A DNA stretch of 64,000 bases from Williamsia sp. 1135 (GCF_002095395.1 NZ_MJEI01000104.1:171345-235344); one strand, 5' to 3'; numbered from the stretch's first letter, positions 26,248 to 34,357 are shown. Program-made: numbers and translations. The notes: generated from the sequence alone by a model not told the origin.

Positions 26248-27098
26248 CGGGCTTCCTCACTTGTCGGTCGGTAACGCAGGGCGTGTTGCTCGAGCTTTCG
26301 GACGAGGGCATCGGTGATGAACCCGAGCAGTGCGTAGATGACTAGGCCGAAGACGATGATGTCGATGCGCAGGAAGTCACGCGCGTTGTTGATCATGAAA
26401 CCGATCCCCGAGTTCGACGCGATCTGTTCGGCGACGATCAGTGTCAGCCAGGCGATCGCGAGCGACTGGCGCAGCCCGACCAGGACCTGCGGTGCGGTGC
26501 TCGGCAGGATGATGTCGCGGAACCGCTGCCAGGTCCCGAACCCCAGGACCCGTGCGGTCTCGAGCAGCTTGGTGTCGATCTGCCTGATGGCCGACACGGT
26601 ATTGAGGTAGAGCGGGAACATCACCCCGAGCGCGACCATCAGGATCTTGGGGGTCTCACCGATCCCGAACCACAGGATGAACAGCGGGATGAGACCCAGG
26701 TGGGGCAGCGCCCGCACCATCTGCAGCGATGGGTCCAGTACTGCGTCACCCAACTTGGAGAGTCCGACCAGCACGCCGAGCGCGATTCCGGTGATCCCGC
26801 CCAGCAACAGTCCTTGGACCACCCTGATGCCCGACGCTGCCAGTGCGTCGCCGAACTCGCCGCTGCGAATGGTCTCGAGTCCGCCGTCGAGCACCAATGA
26901 CGGTGCGGGTAGGACGTCCTGGGGTATCAGTCGCAGAGCCCCGGCCAGCTGCCAGAGCAGCAGGATCGCCACCGGGGACAGCCAGCGGACGGTCGTCCAG
27001 AACCGGTCCGACCTGCCTCTTCTGCGCTTTGAATCGGTGGCGTCCGAACTGGAGAGCGCGGCGGCCGAGGTCGTGTTGCTCGTCGTTTCAGGAGTCAT
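26244..27098 (-). CDS. SsuC/TauC-type ABC transporter permease
   Basis: 284-residue permease with a 35-residue Ser/Thr- and Arg-rich cytoplasmic N-terminus and about six transmembrane helices. The inner-membrane-component signature is ETARVLGFGTWQRFRDIILPSTAPQVLVGLRQSLAIAW, the ABC coupling loop. First gene of the minus-strand importer operon, divergent from the Nit1C cluster across a 249-base regulatory region. Confidence 0.92.
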   Translation of the reverse strand: MTPETTSNTTSAAALSSSDATDSKRRRGRSDRFWTTVRWLSPVAILLLWQLAGALRLIPQDVLPAPSLVLDGGLETIRSGEFGDALAASGIRVVQGLLLGGITGIALGVLVGLSKLGDAVLDPSLQMVRALPHLGLIPLFILWFGIGETPKILMVALGVMFPLYLNTVSAIRQIDTKLLETARVLGFGTWQRFRDIILPSTAPQVLVGLRQSLAIAWLTLIVAEQIASNSGIGFMINNARDFLRIDIIVFGLVIYALLGFITDALVRKLEQHALRYRPTSEEAR

Positions 27099-27189
27099 CG
27101 TCCCGACCGTAAGGGGATTGGGCGAGGTGGGTGAACCTTTGAAATCGCGTTGCGTCGAATCGAGGATCCGGGTGAAAAATTACCGCCGC

Positions 27190-27205
27190 GTTACTGCTGT
27201 GAGGT
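27190..27205 (+). promoter_or_regulatory. partial GlnR-like half site
   Basis: GTTAC, six bases, then GAGGT: the first half matches the GlnR pattern GTNAC-N6-GAAAC, the second only partly. It starts exactly 42 bases (about four helical turns) before the better match at 27232. Low confidence alone. Confidence 0.3.
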
Positions 27206-27231
27206 TCTCGAATCGCAGATTTGGTCCCGGG

Positions 27232-27247
27232 ATAACCACTGGGAAAC
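27232..27247 (+). promoter_or_regulatory. GlnR box candidate upstream of the Nit1C cluster
   Basis: ATAAC-CACTGG-GAAAC fits the actinobacterial GlnR site GTNAC-N6-GAAAC with correct six-base spacing, nine of the ten conserved-type positions counting the variable base. It lies about 100 bases before the first gene of a cluster whose homologues are annotated as nitrogen-starvation responsive. Control by GlnR is an inference; it could also act on the divergent ABC importer. Confidence 0.55.
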
Positions 27248-27347
27248 GCATCGAATCTGTACTGGGACATGCAGCCGGATCCGGCTTCTCGCCTCCGCGG
27301 CAATGACGTCGCAGCGGTTCAATCTTCGCCCCTCACCAGGAGTCCTG

Positions 27348-27872
27348 ATGTCTGAGATCGACCAAACCATTGCCGAGAATATCAAGAAGTCCCTCGCCGA
27401 GATACCGCACCCGTCGCTGCCCAAGGGCAGCAACATCTACGGCAGCACCAAACTGTTCCCCGACTACAAGGCCGAGGACGGCGAAACATACTTCACCCTG
27501 GTCCACGGCATCGCCCACGAGTCGTCGGTGAGCTTCGTGGCCGTCCTGCAGGCCACCCGCGCCCTGCGCAAGGGTTTCGAGTCGGCCATCTACTTCTACG
27601 GACCGGGCGCGATCAACTGCCTGGCCACCCGCGGATTCCCGACCACCGGTGACTCGGGCTTCCCGGGCGAGCAGAACATCAACGACTCGCTCGCGACGTT
27701 CATCGGCGAAGGCGGCACCGTGTACTGCTGCCGATTCGGACTCGCCCTGCACGGCGGCCGCGAAGAAGACCTGATCGAAGGCGTCATCCCCGCTCATCCG
27801 CTCGATGTGCAGGACGCGCTCATCCACTACGCCCGCAAGGGCGCCATCATCAATTCGACCTACATGGTCTAG
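27348..27872 (+). CDS. MSMEG_0572/Sll0783 family nitrogen-starvation response protein
   Basis: 174-residue cytoplasmic protein of a family found only in Nit1C-type nitrilase clusters (Sll0783 in Synechocystis, MSMEG_0572 in Mycobacterium). It has an alpha/beta core with SFVAVLQATRALRKGFESAIYFYGPGAINCLATRGFP and two Cys near residue 125 (TVYCCRFG). No enzymatic function is established. The ATG at 27348 has the ribosome binding site ccaggag. It is the first gene of the cluster, with a probable GlnR box upstream. Confidence 0.88.
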   Translation: MSEIDQTIAENIKKSLAEIPHPSLPKGSNIYGSTKLFPDYKAEDGETYFTLVHGIAHESSVSFVAVLQATRALRKGFESAIYFYGPGAINCLATRGFPTTGDSGFPGEQNINDSLATFIGEGGTVYCCRFGLALHGGREEDLIEGVIPAHPLDVQDALIHYARKGAIINSTYMV

Positions 27873-27884
27873 AAGGAACTCCCT

Positions 27885-28940
27885 ATGTCCGTATCGGCAC
27901 GCGTAGATCTCGCGCTGCTCGGTGTTCGTGGCTCGTTGCCCGTGCGCCGGTCGGCGGGCGCCGGTCCCAGCGACGACGGCCACCTGCTCATCGATGGCCT
28001 CAGCGCTGCGGTCCCACGCAATCCCCTGAGTCCTTATGTCCTCGATGGTGATCAGGTGCTGCTCGATGGTGCCGAAACCGGATTGCAGGTGTCCGCGATC
28101 GAGCGGCCCGCTTTCTACGATCTGCGCACCGACGAGGGCATCGAGTACGAAAAGATCGCCAAGTTGCACGGTAAAGACGTGCTGGCCACCACCGTGATGC
28201 AGACCTGTATCCGCTATGACCCGTCACAGCGGTGCCGGTTCTGCACCATCGAGGAGTCCCTGCGTTCGGGGGCGACCGTCGCGGTGAAGAAGCCCGCCGA
28301 GCTCGCGGAGGTCGCCGAGGCGGCCGTCCGACTCGACGGCATCAAGCAGATGGTGATGACCACCGGTACCTCGGCGGCCAAAGATCGCGGCGCCAAGCAT
28401 CTGGCCCGCTGTGTCAGGGCGGTCAAGGCGGCGGTGCCGGATCTCCCGATCCAGGTGCAGTGTGAACCTCCCGGCGACCTCGCGACCCTGACGGAGCTCC
28501 GGGAGGCGGGTGCGGAATCCATCGGCATCCACGTCGAATCGCTTGACGACGCGGTTCGTGCGGAATGGATGCCGGGCAAGGCGACCGTGACGCTGGATGA
28601 GTACCGCGCGGCCTGGACCGAAGCGGTTCGGGTGTTCGGACGCAACCAGGTCTCCACGTACCTCCTCATCGGACTCGGCGAAGATCCGGACGAATTGGTG
28701 GCCGGCGCTCGCGAACTCATCGACATGGGTGTGTATCCCTTTGTGGTGCCGTTCCGGCCGCATCCGGGTTCGCTCGCCGTGGACGTCGACCATGCCTGCG
28801 CCCCACGCGGCGACGTCGTGGAAGACGTCACGCGTCGGGTCGGCAAGGAACTCATCGTGGCCGGGATGGTCGGATCCGATCAGAAGGCGGGCTGCGCGGC
28901 GTGCGGCGCCTGCAGCGTGCTGCAGAACGTAGGAGGCTGA
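27885..28940 (+). CDS. MSMEG_0568 family radical SAM protein
   Basis: 351-residue radical SAM enzyme of the Nit1C cluster. The cluster-binding Cys are C108, C117 and C120 in a CX8CX2C arrangement rather than the classical CX3CX2C; a second Cys group (C337, C340, C343 in GCAACGACS) at the C-terminus may bind an auxiliary iron-sulfur cluster. A TIM-barrel core follows with IGIHVESLDDAVRAEWMPGKA and YLLIGLGEDPDELV. Reaction unknown; in Pseudomonas the gene set is needed for cyanide use. Good ribosome binding site (aaggaac), 12 bases after the previous stop. Confidence 0.9.
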   Translation: MSVSARVDLALLGVRGSLPVRRSAGAGPSDDGHLLIDGLSAAVPRNPLSPYVLDGDQVLLDGAETGLQVSAIERPAFYDLRTDEGIEYEKIAKLHGKDVLATTVMQTCIRYDPSQRCRFCTIEESLRSGATVAVKKPAELAEVAEAAVRLDGIKQMVMTTGTSAAKDRGAKHLARCVRAVKAAVPDLPIQVQCEPPGDLATLTELREAGAESIGIHVESLDDAVRAEWMPGKATVTLDEYRAAWTEAVRVFGRNQVSTYLLIGLGEDPDELVAGARELIDMGVYPFVVPFRPHPGSLAVDVDHACAPRGDVVEDVTRRVGKELIVAGMVGSDQKAGCAACGACSVLQNVGG

Positions 28941-28941
28941 C

Positions 28942-30354
28942 ATGCAGGTGGCAGCGCGAGATCTCGCGATACTGACCGGCCCACGTCCGGTGGCGACGCC
29001 GTCCGTCGGCTTCCTGATCCAACCCGCGGAGAGCAAAAGGCATCTCGACGACTACAACGCGTTGCGGCACGACGCATTTGTGGTCGAGCAGGGGTTGTTC
29101 GCCGGCACCGATCACGATGACATCGACGACGACCCGCGCACCGTCGTGCTGTGTGCGATCGGCGACGACGGCACGTTCCTCGGTGGAGTACGGCTGGCGC
29201 CGGCGACCTCGGAAGACATCGGGTGGTGGACCGGTAGCCGCTTGGTGGTCGCACCCACCGACCAGGCCCGGGGTGTGGGGCCGGCGCTGGTGCGCGCTGC
29301 CTGTGCCCACGCAGAGAACGCCGGAGTCCTGCGGTTCGACGCCGCCGTGCAGCAGCGATATCGGTCGATGTTCTCTCGGCTCGGCTGGGACCACATCGGT
29401 GATGTCGATGTTGCCGGCGTGCCACATGCCGCGATGCGATGGCCGATCAACAAGATCGAACGCCTGGTCGCGAGCACCAAGGCCATGCTCGCCGACGTCT
29501 TGGCGCCGCTGGGGCAGCAGGCCACGGGGCTGGGGCCCAGTGGTTTTCGCGGCGACGACGGTACCCCGGTGCCCGGAACCGACATGATCGCCGCGTGCGA
29601 CGCCATCATCCCCTCGATGGTCGAGCGTGACCCAGAATGGGCCGGCTGGTGTGCGGTGCTCGTGAATCTCAACGATCTTTCGGCGATGGGCGCCACCCCG
29701 GTGGGTCTGCTCGACGCCGTCGGTGCGCCCACCCGGTCCCAATTGACCCGCATCATCCGTGGGATGGCGAAAGCTGCCGCGGCCTGGAGTGTCCCGGTCC
29801 TCGGAGGACACACCCAAGCCGGTGTCCCGTCATCGCTCTCGGTCACTGCGCTCGGACGCACGTCGGCTCCGGTGCCCGCCGGTGGTGGAAAGGTGGGGCA
29901 TTCGCTGCGGCTGACCGCGGACCTCGGTGGTGAATGGCGACGCGGATACGCTGGGCACCAGTGGGATTCGACGTCGCATCGCAGCGCCGAGGACCTCGCG
30001 CAGATGGCGAGTTTCGTCCAGCGAGCCGCACCGGCCGCCGCGAAGGACGTGAGCATGGCGGGCCTTGTCGGCACCACCGGGATGCTCGCGGAAGCCAGTG
30101 GTACCGGAGCGGTGCTCGACGTCACCGCCATCCCACGACCGTCCGGTGTGGCCGTGGGTGAATGGATCACAGCATTCCCGGGATTCGCGATGATCACCAC
30201 TGACGCACCCGGACATACGGTTCCAGATGCGGGCCCCGCACAGAGCGCGGTCTGCGGACAGCTGACCGAGGCCCCCGGTGTCGGCTTGCGCTGGCCCGAC
30301 GGGCAGGTCACACAAGCGGTGCGCAGTACTGTCACAGGATTGGGGACAGCATGA
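28942..30354 (+). CDS. MSMEG_0567/Sll0787 family GNAT-AIR synthase fusion protein
   Basis: 470-residue two-domain protein of Nit1C clusters. Residues about 25-170 are a GNAT acyltransferase-like domain (VVAPTDQARGVGPALVRAACAHAENAG is the acetyl-CoA loop region). Residues about 200-465 are an AIR-synthase/PurM/ThiL-like ATP-binding domain (GDDGTPVPGTDMIAAC, LNDLSAMGATPVGLLDAVG, VLGGHTQAG). In some organisms the two halves are separate genes. Substrate unknown. It starts one base after the radical SAM stop and overlaps the nitrilase gene by four bases. Confidence 0.88.
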   Translation: MQVAARDLAILTGPRPVATPSVGFLIQPAESKRHLDDYNALRHDAFVVEQGLFAGTDHDDIDDDPRTVVLCAIGDDGTFLGGVRLAPATSEDIGWWTGSRLVVAPTDQARGVGPALVRAACAHAENAGVLRFDAAVQQRYRSMFSRLGWDHIGDVDVAGVPHAAMRWPINKIERLVASTKAMLADVLAPLGQQATGLGPSGFRGDDGTPVPGTDMIAACDAIIPSMVERDPEWAGWCAVLVNLNDLSAMGATPVGLLDAVGAPTRSQLTRIIRGMAKAAAAWSVPVLGGHTQAGVPSSLSVTALGRTSAPVPAGGGKVGHSLRLTADLGGEWRRGYAGHQWDSTSHRSAEDLAQMASFVQRAAPAAAKDVSMAGLVGTTGMLAEASGTGAVLDVTAIPRPSGVAVGEWITAFPGFAMITTDAPGHTVPDAGPAQSAVCGQLTEAPGVGLRWPDGQVTQAVRSTVTGLGTA

Positions 30355-31250
30355 CGACCACGATCTCGGTCGCGGCGGCAGAGTTCGGCCGCGACATGGA
30401 CGAGAGTTACCGCACGATCGGTGCGCTGATCTCCGATGCCCAAGAGAAGGGCAGTGACCTGCTGGTCCTACCGGAGGCATGTCTCGGCGGGTATCTGCCC
30501 TCACTGGGCGGCAGCGACGAAAGTCCAGAGGCGCGCCGACGTCGGCTGGAGAATCTGCCACCCGCACTCGAACTCGACGGTCCCGAACTGGCCAAGGTCG
30601 CAGAGATGGCGGGCGACATGACCGTCACCCTGGGGTTCTGCGAGGCCGACGGCGACACCCGGTACAACGCGGCGGTCACCCTGACCGGCGACGGTATCCT
30701 CGGTGCGTATCGCAAGGTCCATCAGCCGCTCGGCGAGAATCTCTGTTACGCAGCAGGTTCGGGATACTCGACGTTCGACACACCGGTCGGGCGGATGGGC
30801 ATGCAGATCTGCTACGACAAGGCATTTCCGGAGGCCGCCCGGGAGCTGGCATTGGGCGGTGCGGAGATCATCGCCTCGATCTCGGCGTGGCCGACCTCGC
30901 GCACCAACACCACACCCGATATGGAGGACGATCGCTGGAAACAGCGGTTCGACATCTACGATCGTGCGCGTGCGCTGGAGAATCAGCTGATCTGGGTGTC
31001 GTCGAATCAGGCCGGGACATTCGGTTCTCTTCGATTCGTCTGCAGCGCGAAGATCGTCGGTCCAGGCGGAGAGGTTGTGGCAGACACGGGAATCGAGCCC
31101 GGCCTCGCGACCGCAACCATCGACGTCGCCGAAGCGCTGGGCAGCGCGCCGGGGCGGCGGGATGTACAACCTGCGCGATCGGCGGCCATCGGCCTACGGC
31201 AGCGTCACCGCACCCAGTACTTTCGAGGAGCTCACCTATGCCTGAAATGA
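30351..31250 (+). CDS. Nit6803-family nitrilase with C-terminal frameshift
   Basis: Carbon-nitrogen hydrolase of the Sll0784/Nit6803 type, expected to convert a nitrile to acid and ammonia. The catalytic triad is intact: E42 (LPEACLGGY), K122 (YRKVHQP), C154 (QICYDKAF). After about residue 266 the reading frame leaves the family: in the +1 frame from 31155 the sequence reads GGMYNLRDRRPSAYGS and ends at 31245, just as expected for this family, while the annotated frame runs to 31250. A one-base change in the GGGG run near 31151-31154 would explain it. The core enzyme is complete, so activity may survive. Fourth gene of the cluster. Confidence 0.88.
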   Translation: MTTTISVAAAEFGRDMDESYRTIGALISDAQEKGSDLLVLPEACLGGYLPSLGGSDESPEARRRRLENLPPALELDGPELAKVAEMAGDMTVTLGFCEADGDTRYNAAVTLTGDGILGAYRKVHQPLGENLCYAAGSGYSTFDTPVGRMGMQICYDKAFPEAARELALGGAEIIASISAWPTSRTNTTPDMEDDRWKQRFDIYDRARALENQLIWVSSNQAGTFGSLRFVCSAKIVGPGGEVVADTGIEPGLATATIDVAEALGSAPGRRDVQPARSAAIGLRQRHRTQYFRGAHLCLK

Positions 31251-31561
31251 CTTTCACCGTGCAGTGGCCCGACGGCGCACGGCAGCAGTGTTATTCGCCG
31301 TCGCTGGTGATGCATGAGCATCTGGAGGTCGGTGCGGAGTATCCGGTGACAGAGTTCGTGTCCCGGACCAGTACGGCGCTGAGAATAGCCAGCGATCGGG
31401 TGCGGGAGAAGTTCGGGTTCGCGTGTACTTCGGCAGCGGCTCAGTTGGCGGAGATCGAGGGTGTGGCGCGGCGGACTCCCGAGGGAACGGTGCAGGTGCT
31501 GGCCATGACCGGTGCGGAGTTGATCGCTCCCTCGGACACCGAGATCGCGCGCGGTCGATAA
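31238..31561 (+). CDS. MSMEG_0570 family nitrogen-starvation response protein
   Basis: 107-residue protein of the small Nit1C-specific family (MSMEG_0570). Recognisable start MPEMTFTVQWPDGARQQCYSP and the HLEVGAEYPVTEFVSRT segment; two Cys (residues about 18 and 64). Function unknown. The ATG at 31238 has gaggag seven bases upstream. It overlaps the end of the nitrilase gene (by 8 bases of the repaired frame, 13 of the actual one). Confidence 0.88.
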   Translation: MPEMTFTVQWPDGARQQCYSPSLVMHEHLEVGAEYPVTEFVSRTSTALRIASDRVREKFGFACTSAAAQLAEIEGVARRTPEGTVQVLAMTGAELIAPSDTEIARGR

Positions 31562-31592
31562 AGCCACCGCCGCGACACTAGTCTGATCACTT

Positions 31593-32429
31593 ATGGCACC
31601 CATACGAGTTGCCGCACTGGCAGCCCATTTCGGCAGGGATGTCGAACGCGCGGTCAACAAGATCGTCGGCATCATCGAATCCTCGGCTCGCGACGGCATC
31701 GACCTGCTGGTGCTTCCCGATGCATCGCTGGGCGGCTACATCGGGGATCTGCGCGCCCCCGACATCGAACACCTGCCGCCCGCCGTCGAGACCGACGGGC
31801 CGGAGCTGGCGCGGATCGTCGCCGCGGCCGGGCCCATGACGGTCTGCGTCGGATACACCGAGGCCGCTGCGGGTGAGCGTTACAACACCGCGGTCTGCCT
31901 GACCGGCGACGGGATTCTCGGAACCCACCGAAAGGTTCATCAGCCGGCGGGAGAATCGCTCGCGTACGCCGCGGGCGATGATTTCTCGGCGTTCGACACC
32001 CCGGTCGGCCGGATGGGCATGCTGATCGACTACGACAAGACATTTCCGGAGTCTGCGCGGACCCTGGCGCTCGACGGGGCGCGGATCATCGCCGCGTTGT
32101 CGGCGTGGCCCGCCAGCGTCACCGACCGGGCGTCACGTCTACCCAACGACCGCCAGTCGCGATTGTTCGATCTCTACGACGCGGCGCGGGCCGCGGAGAA
32201 CCAGGTGGTCCTCGTCTCGTCGAACCAGACCGGGGTCATGGACAAGCTGCGATTCCTCGGCCAGGCCAAGGTGGTCGGACCCGGTGGCGAGGTGCTCGCC
32301 AAGACCTGGGCGAAGGGCGGTATGGCGGTGTGCGACATCGACATCGACGCAGAGATCGATCGCGCTCGCCGAGTTCTCCATCATCTGGATGAACGTCGGG
32401 TCGACACGTACCGGCAGGAACGGCCATGA
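31593..32429 (+). CDS. nitrilase-like protein lacking the catalytic Cys and Glu (predicted pseudoenzyme)
   Basis: 278-residue paralogue of the nitrilase encoded 1.2 kb upstream, clearly alignable (DGILGTHRKVHQPAGES, FDTPVGRMGM). Two of the three catalytic residues are replaced: the Glu is Asp (LPDASLGGY, residue 43) and the nucleophilic Cys is Asp (LIDYDKTF, residue 146); only K114 remains. It cannot work by the known nitrilase mechanism. It retains the fold and dimer regions, so a scaffold, regulatory or heteromeric role with the active nitrilase is possible (inference). It overlaps the glycosyltransferase gene by four bases, so it is kept in the operon and not decaying. Confidence 0.9.
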   Translation: MAPIRVAALAAHFGRDVERAVNKIVGIIESSARDGIDLLVLPDASLGGYIGDLRAPDIEHLPPAVETDGPELARIVAAAGPMTVCVGYTEAAAGERYNTAVCLTGDGILGTHRKVHQPAGESLAYAAGDDFSAFDTPVGRMGMLIDYDKTFPESARTLALDGARIIAALSAWPASVTDRASRLPNDRQSRLFDLYDAARAAENQVVLVSSNQTGVMDKLRFLGQAKVVGPGGEVLAKTWAKGGMAVCDIDIDAEIDRARRVLHHLDERRVDTYRQERP

Positions 32430-33517
32430 GGGTGTCGCTGCTGACCTACTCGACGAAGCCACGCGGTGGGGTGGTGCACACACTCAATCTCGCCGAGGCG
32501 CTCGCCCAACTGGGCGCTGATGTCACGGTGTGGTCGCTGGCGCGCGGTGGAGATCCGGGGTTCTTCCGTGAGGTCGATCCAGCCGTCACCGTGCGACTTG
32601 CACGCTTCGATGATTTCGACGGCGACACCGTGACCGATCGGATCGTACGGTCCATTGAGGTGCTCGGCAACGAATTCGACCGTGGTGCAGCCGATATCGT
32701 CCATGCGCAGGATTGCATCAGTGCGAACGCGGTCGGTCGCTGTATCCGTACCATTCATCACCTCGATCAGTTCACGACGCCGATTCTCGCGTCCTGTCAC
32801 GAGAAGGCGATCACCCTGCCCTATGCCCGGATCTGCGTCTCGTCGGCCGTTGCTGACGAGGTTCACCTCGGGTGGGGATTCGAGCCGACCGTCATACCGA
32901 ACGGGGTGCAGGCAGACAGGTTCGCCGGTGCAGCCACCGCTGCGCCGGATGCGGTTGCCGCACGTGCACTGTGGGAACACAGGCTCGGCAGATACGTGCT
33001 CGCTGTCGGAGGCATCGAGCCGCGCAAAGGCAGCATCGACCTGCTCGAGGCCTATGCGCTGATGCGCCGGGACGATCCTGAGCTCGCCCTCGTCTTCGCC
33101 GGCGGCGACACCCTGTTCGACTACCGCGGTTATCGAGCCGACTTCGATCGGCGCGCGGTCGAACTGGGGATCGAGCCGATCGTGCTCGGGCAGGTGGACG
33201 ACAACCAGCTGCCCGCCCTGGTGGCCCAGGCCGCAGTCTTCGCTTTCCCGTCCACGAAAGAGGGTTTCGGCCTCGCCGCCATGGAGGCCCTTGCCGCGGG
33301 TGTCCCCGTCGTCGCCCGCGATCTGCCCGTGTTGCACGAGGTGTTCGGCGGCTCCGTCCGTTATGCCCGGACCCCGGCCGATCTCGCCACCGAGATGAAC
33401 GCCGCGATGGTCACCGATTCGGTGCGGGTGGCACTCGGTCGAGAAGTCGCCGACAGTTTGACCTGGGAAGCGGCGGCGAGAGCGCACCTGGACTTCTATC
33501 GCGAAGTCGGTGCCTGA
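32426..33517 (+). CDS. MSMEG_0565 family glycosyltransferase (GT4)
   Basis: 363-residue glycosyltransferase of family GT4, the last gene of the Nit1C set as in mycobacteria. N-terminal acceptor domain starts SLLTYSTKPRGGVVHTLNLAEAL; C-terminal donor-binding domain has the ExxRKG-type motif GGIEPRKGSIDLLEAY and the retaining-GT signature FPSTKEGFGLAAMEALAAGVPVVA. Donor and acceptor unknown. Cytoplasmic, no membrane segment. Start ATG overlaps the previous stop by four bases. Confidence 0.9.
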   Translation: MRVSLLTYSTKPRGGVVHTLNLAEALAQLGADVTVWSLARGGDPGFFREVDPAVTVRLARFDDFDGDTVTDRIVRSIEVLGNEFDRGAADIVHAQDCISANAVGRCIRTIHHLDQFTTPILASCHEKAITLPYARICVSSAVADEVHLGWGFEPTVIPNGVQADRFAGAATAAPDAVAARALWEHRLGRYVLAVGGIEPRKGSIDLLEAYALMRRDDPELALVFAGGDTLFDYRGYRADFDRRAVELGIEPIVLGQVDDNQLPALVAQAAVFAFPSTKEGFGLAAMEALAAGVPVVARDLPVLHEVFGGSVRYARTPADLATEMNAAMVTDSVRVALGREVADSLTWEAAARAHLDFYREVGA

Positions 33518-33534
33518 GCGGCGTCCGGACTGGG

Positions 33535-33855
33535 TCAGTGGAAAGAGAACCGGCGACGGCGCCTTGCCCTGGTAGGTGCAGTTGCGGTCATCTCCCGGAT
33601 GTAATCGACCATGTCGATCAGCGCGCGACGATCCTCGTCGTCATCGCCGCTTTCTCGGTCGCCGACAACGATGGACATCGGAGTCCCCGTCCGGATGTCC
33701 AGCTCGTCCCAGCACAGCGACAACAGGTGCGCGTACAACCGCCGGTGATCGACGACCAGGACGATCTTGGTGTTGTATTCGGCTGTCTTCCAGGAGATCT
33801 GCTCGGCGGTGTCCTGCGTGAGGGCGCCGGCAGCCGAAAAATCCTGTAGGTACAT
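33535..33855 (-). CDS. hypothetical protein
   Basis: 106-residue protein without a recognised domain; starts MYLQDFSAAGALTQDTAEQISW, has a mixed alpha/beta composition, an acidic DDDED patch and an Arg-rich C-terminus (ARRRRRFSF). Codon use is ordinary for the window and it sits convergent with the glycosyltransferase gene 17 bases away, so it is likely real. A good ribosome binding site (ggaggtgacc) precedes the ATG. Confidence 0.65.
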   Translation of the reverse strand: MYLQDFSAAGALTQDTAEQISWKTAEYNTKIVLVVDHRRLYAHLLSLCWDELDIRTGTPMSIVVGDRESGDDDEDRRALIDMVDYIREMTATAPTRARRRRRFSFH

Positions 33856-33910
33856 CCGGTCACCTCCAGTGGTTCACCTCTGGTCGCCATCGTAACCCGC
33901 GCGGCGCGGG

Positions 33911-34357
33911 TCACAGCCGTTTGGAGAAGAACACCCGGTCGAAGCCGTCGACTGTCGACCGATGCGTTTCGACGAACCCGCGCCGCGGATAGAAGTCCAG
34001 GTTCTCGGTCATCGCCGCGTTGGTGTAGAGCCGCACTTCGGCCACCCCGAGTGCCCGGCCGTGTTCGGCGGCGAAGTCGAGTAGGAGCGCCCCGATTCCG
34101 AGTCCACGGGCGAGCGCGGGCACCGCGAGGTTGTCGAGCAACAGGTGGTCAGCCTTCGGGGTCAGCACGATCGTGCCGACCAACTGGTCCTCGTCCTCGG
34201 CGACCCACACCGTGCCGGAGTCGATGAGGACCGCATAGTCGGTGTGCATCGGCGCGGGCTCGGTGCCGATCCGGTCGATGTAGGGCGTGAAAGCGTCGTT
34301 GATCAGGATGGAAACCGCGTGTGCGTCATCAGGACGTGCGGATCGGATGCTCACCAT
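33911..34357 (-). CDS. GNAT family N-acetyltransferase
   Basis: 148-residue acyltransferase. N-terminal IRSARPDDAHAVSILI, acetyl-CoA loop VPALARGLGIGALLLDFA (Q/RxxGxG/A variant) and the C-terminal RLYTNAAMTENLDFYPRRGFVETHR are typical of the family. Substrate unknown. Divergent from the ABC-F gene; a hairpin (34383-34406) lies between. Confidence 0.88.
   Translation of the reverse strand: MVSIRSARPDDAHAVSILINDAFTPYIDRIGTEPAPMHTDYAVLIDSGTVWVAEDEDQLVGTIVLTPKADHLLLDNLAVPALARGLGIGALLLDFAAEHGRALGVAEVRLYTNAAMTENLDFYPRRGFVETHRSTVDGFDRVFFSKRL

Noticed and set aside
28942..30354. Frameshift fusion of separate GNAT and AIR synthase genes
   Set aside because: The two-domain form is a known Nit1C family (MSMEG_0567/Sll0787), the frame is continuous and the linker normal.
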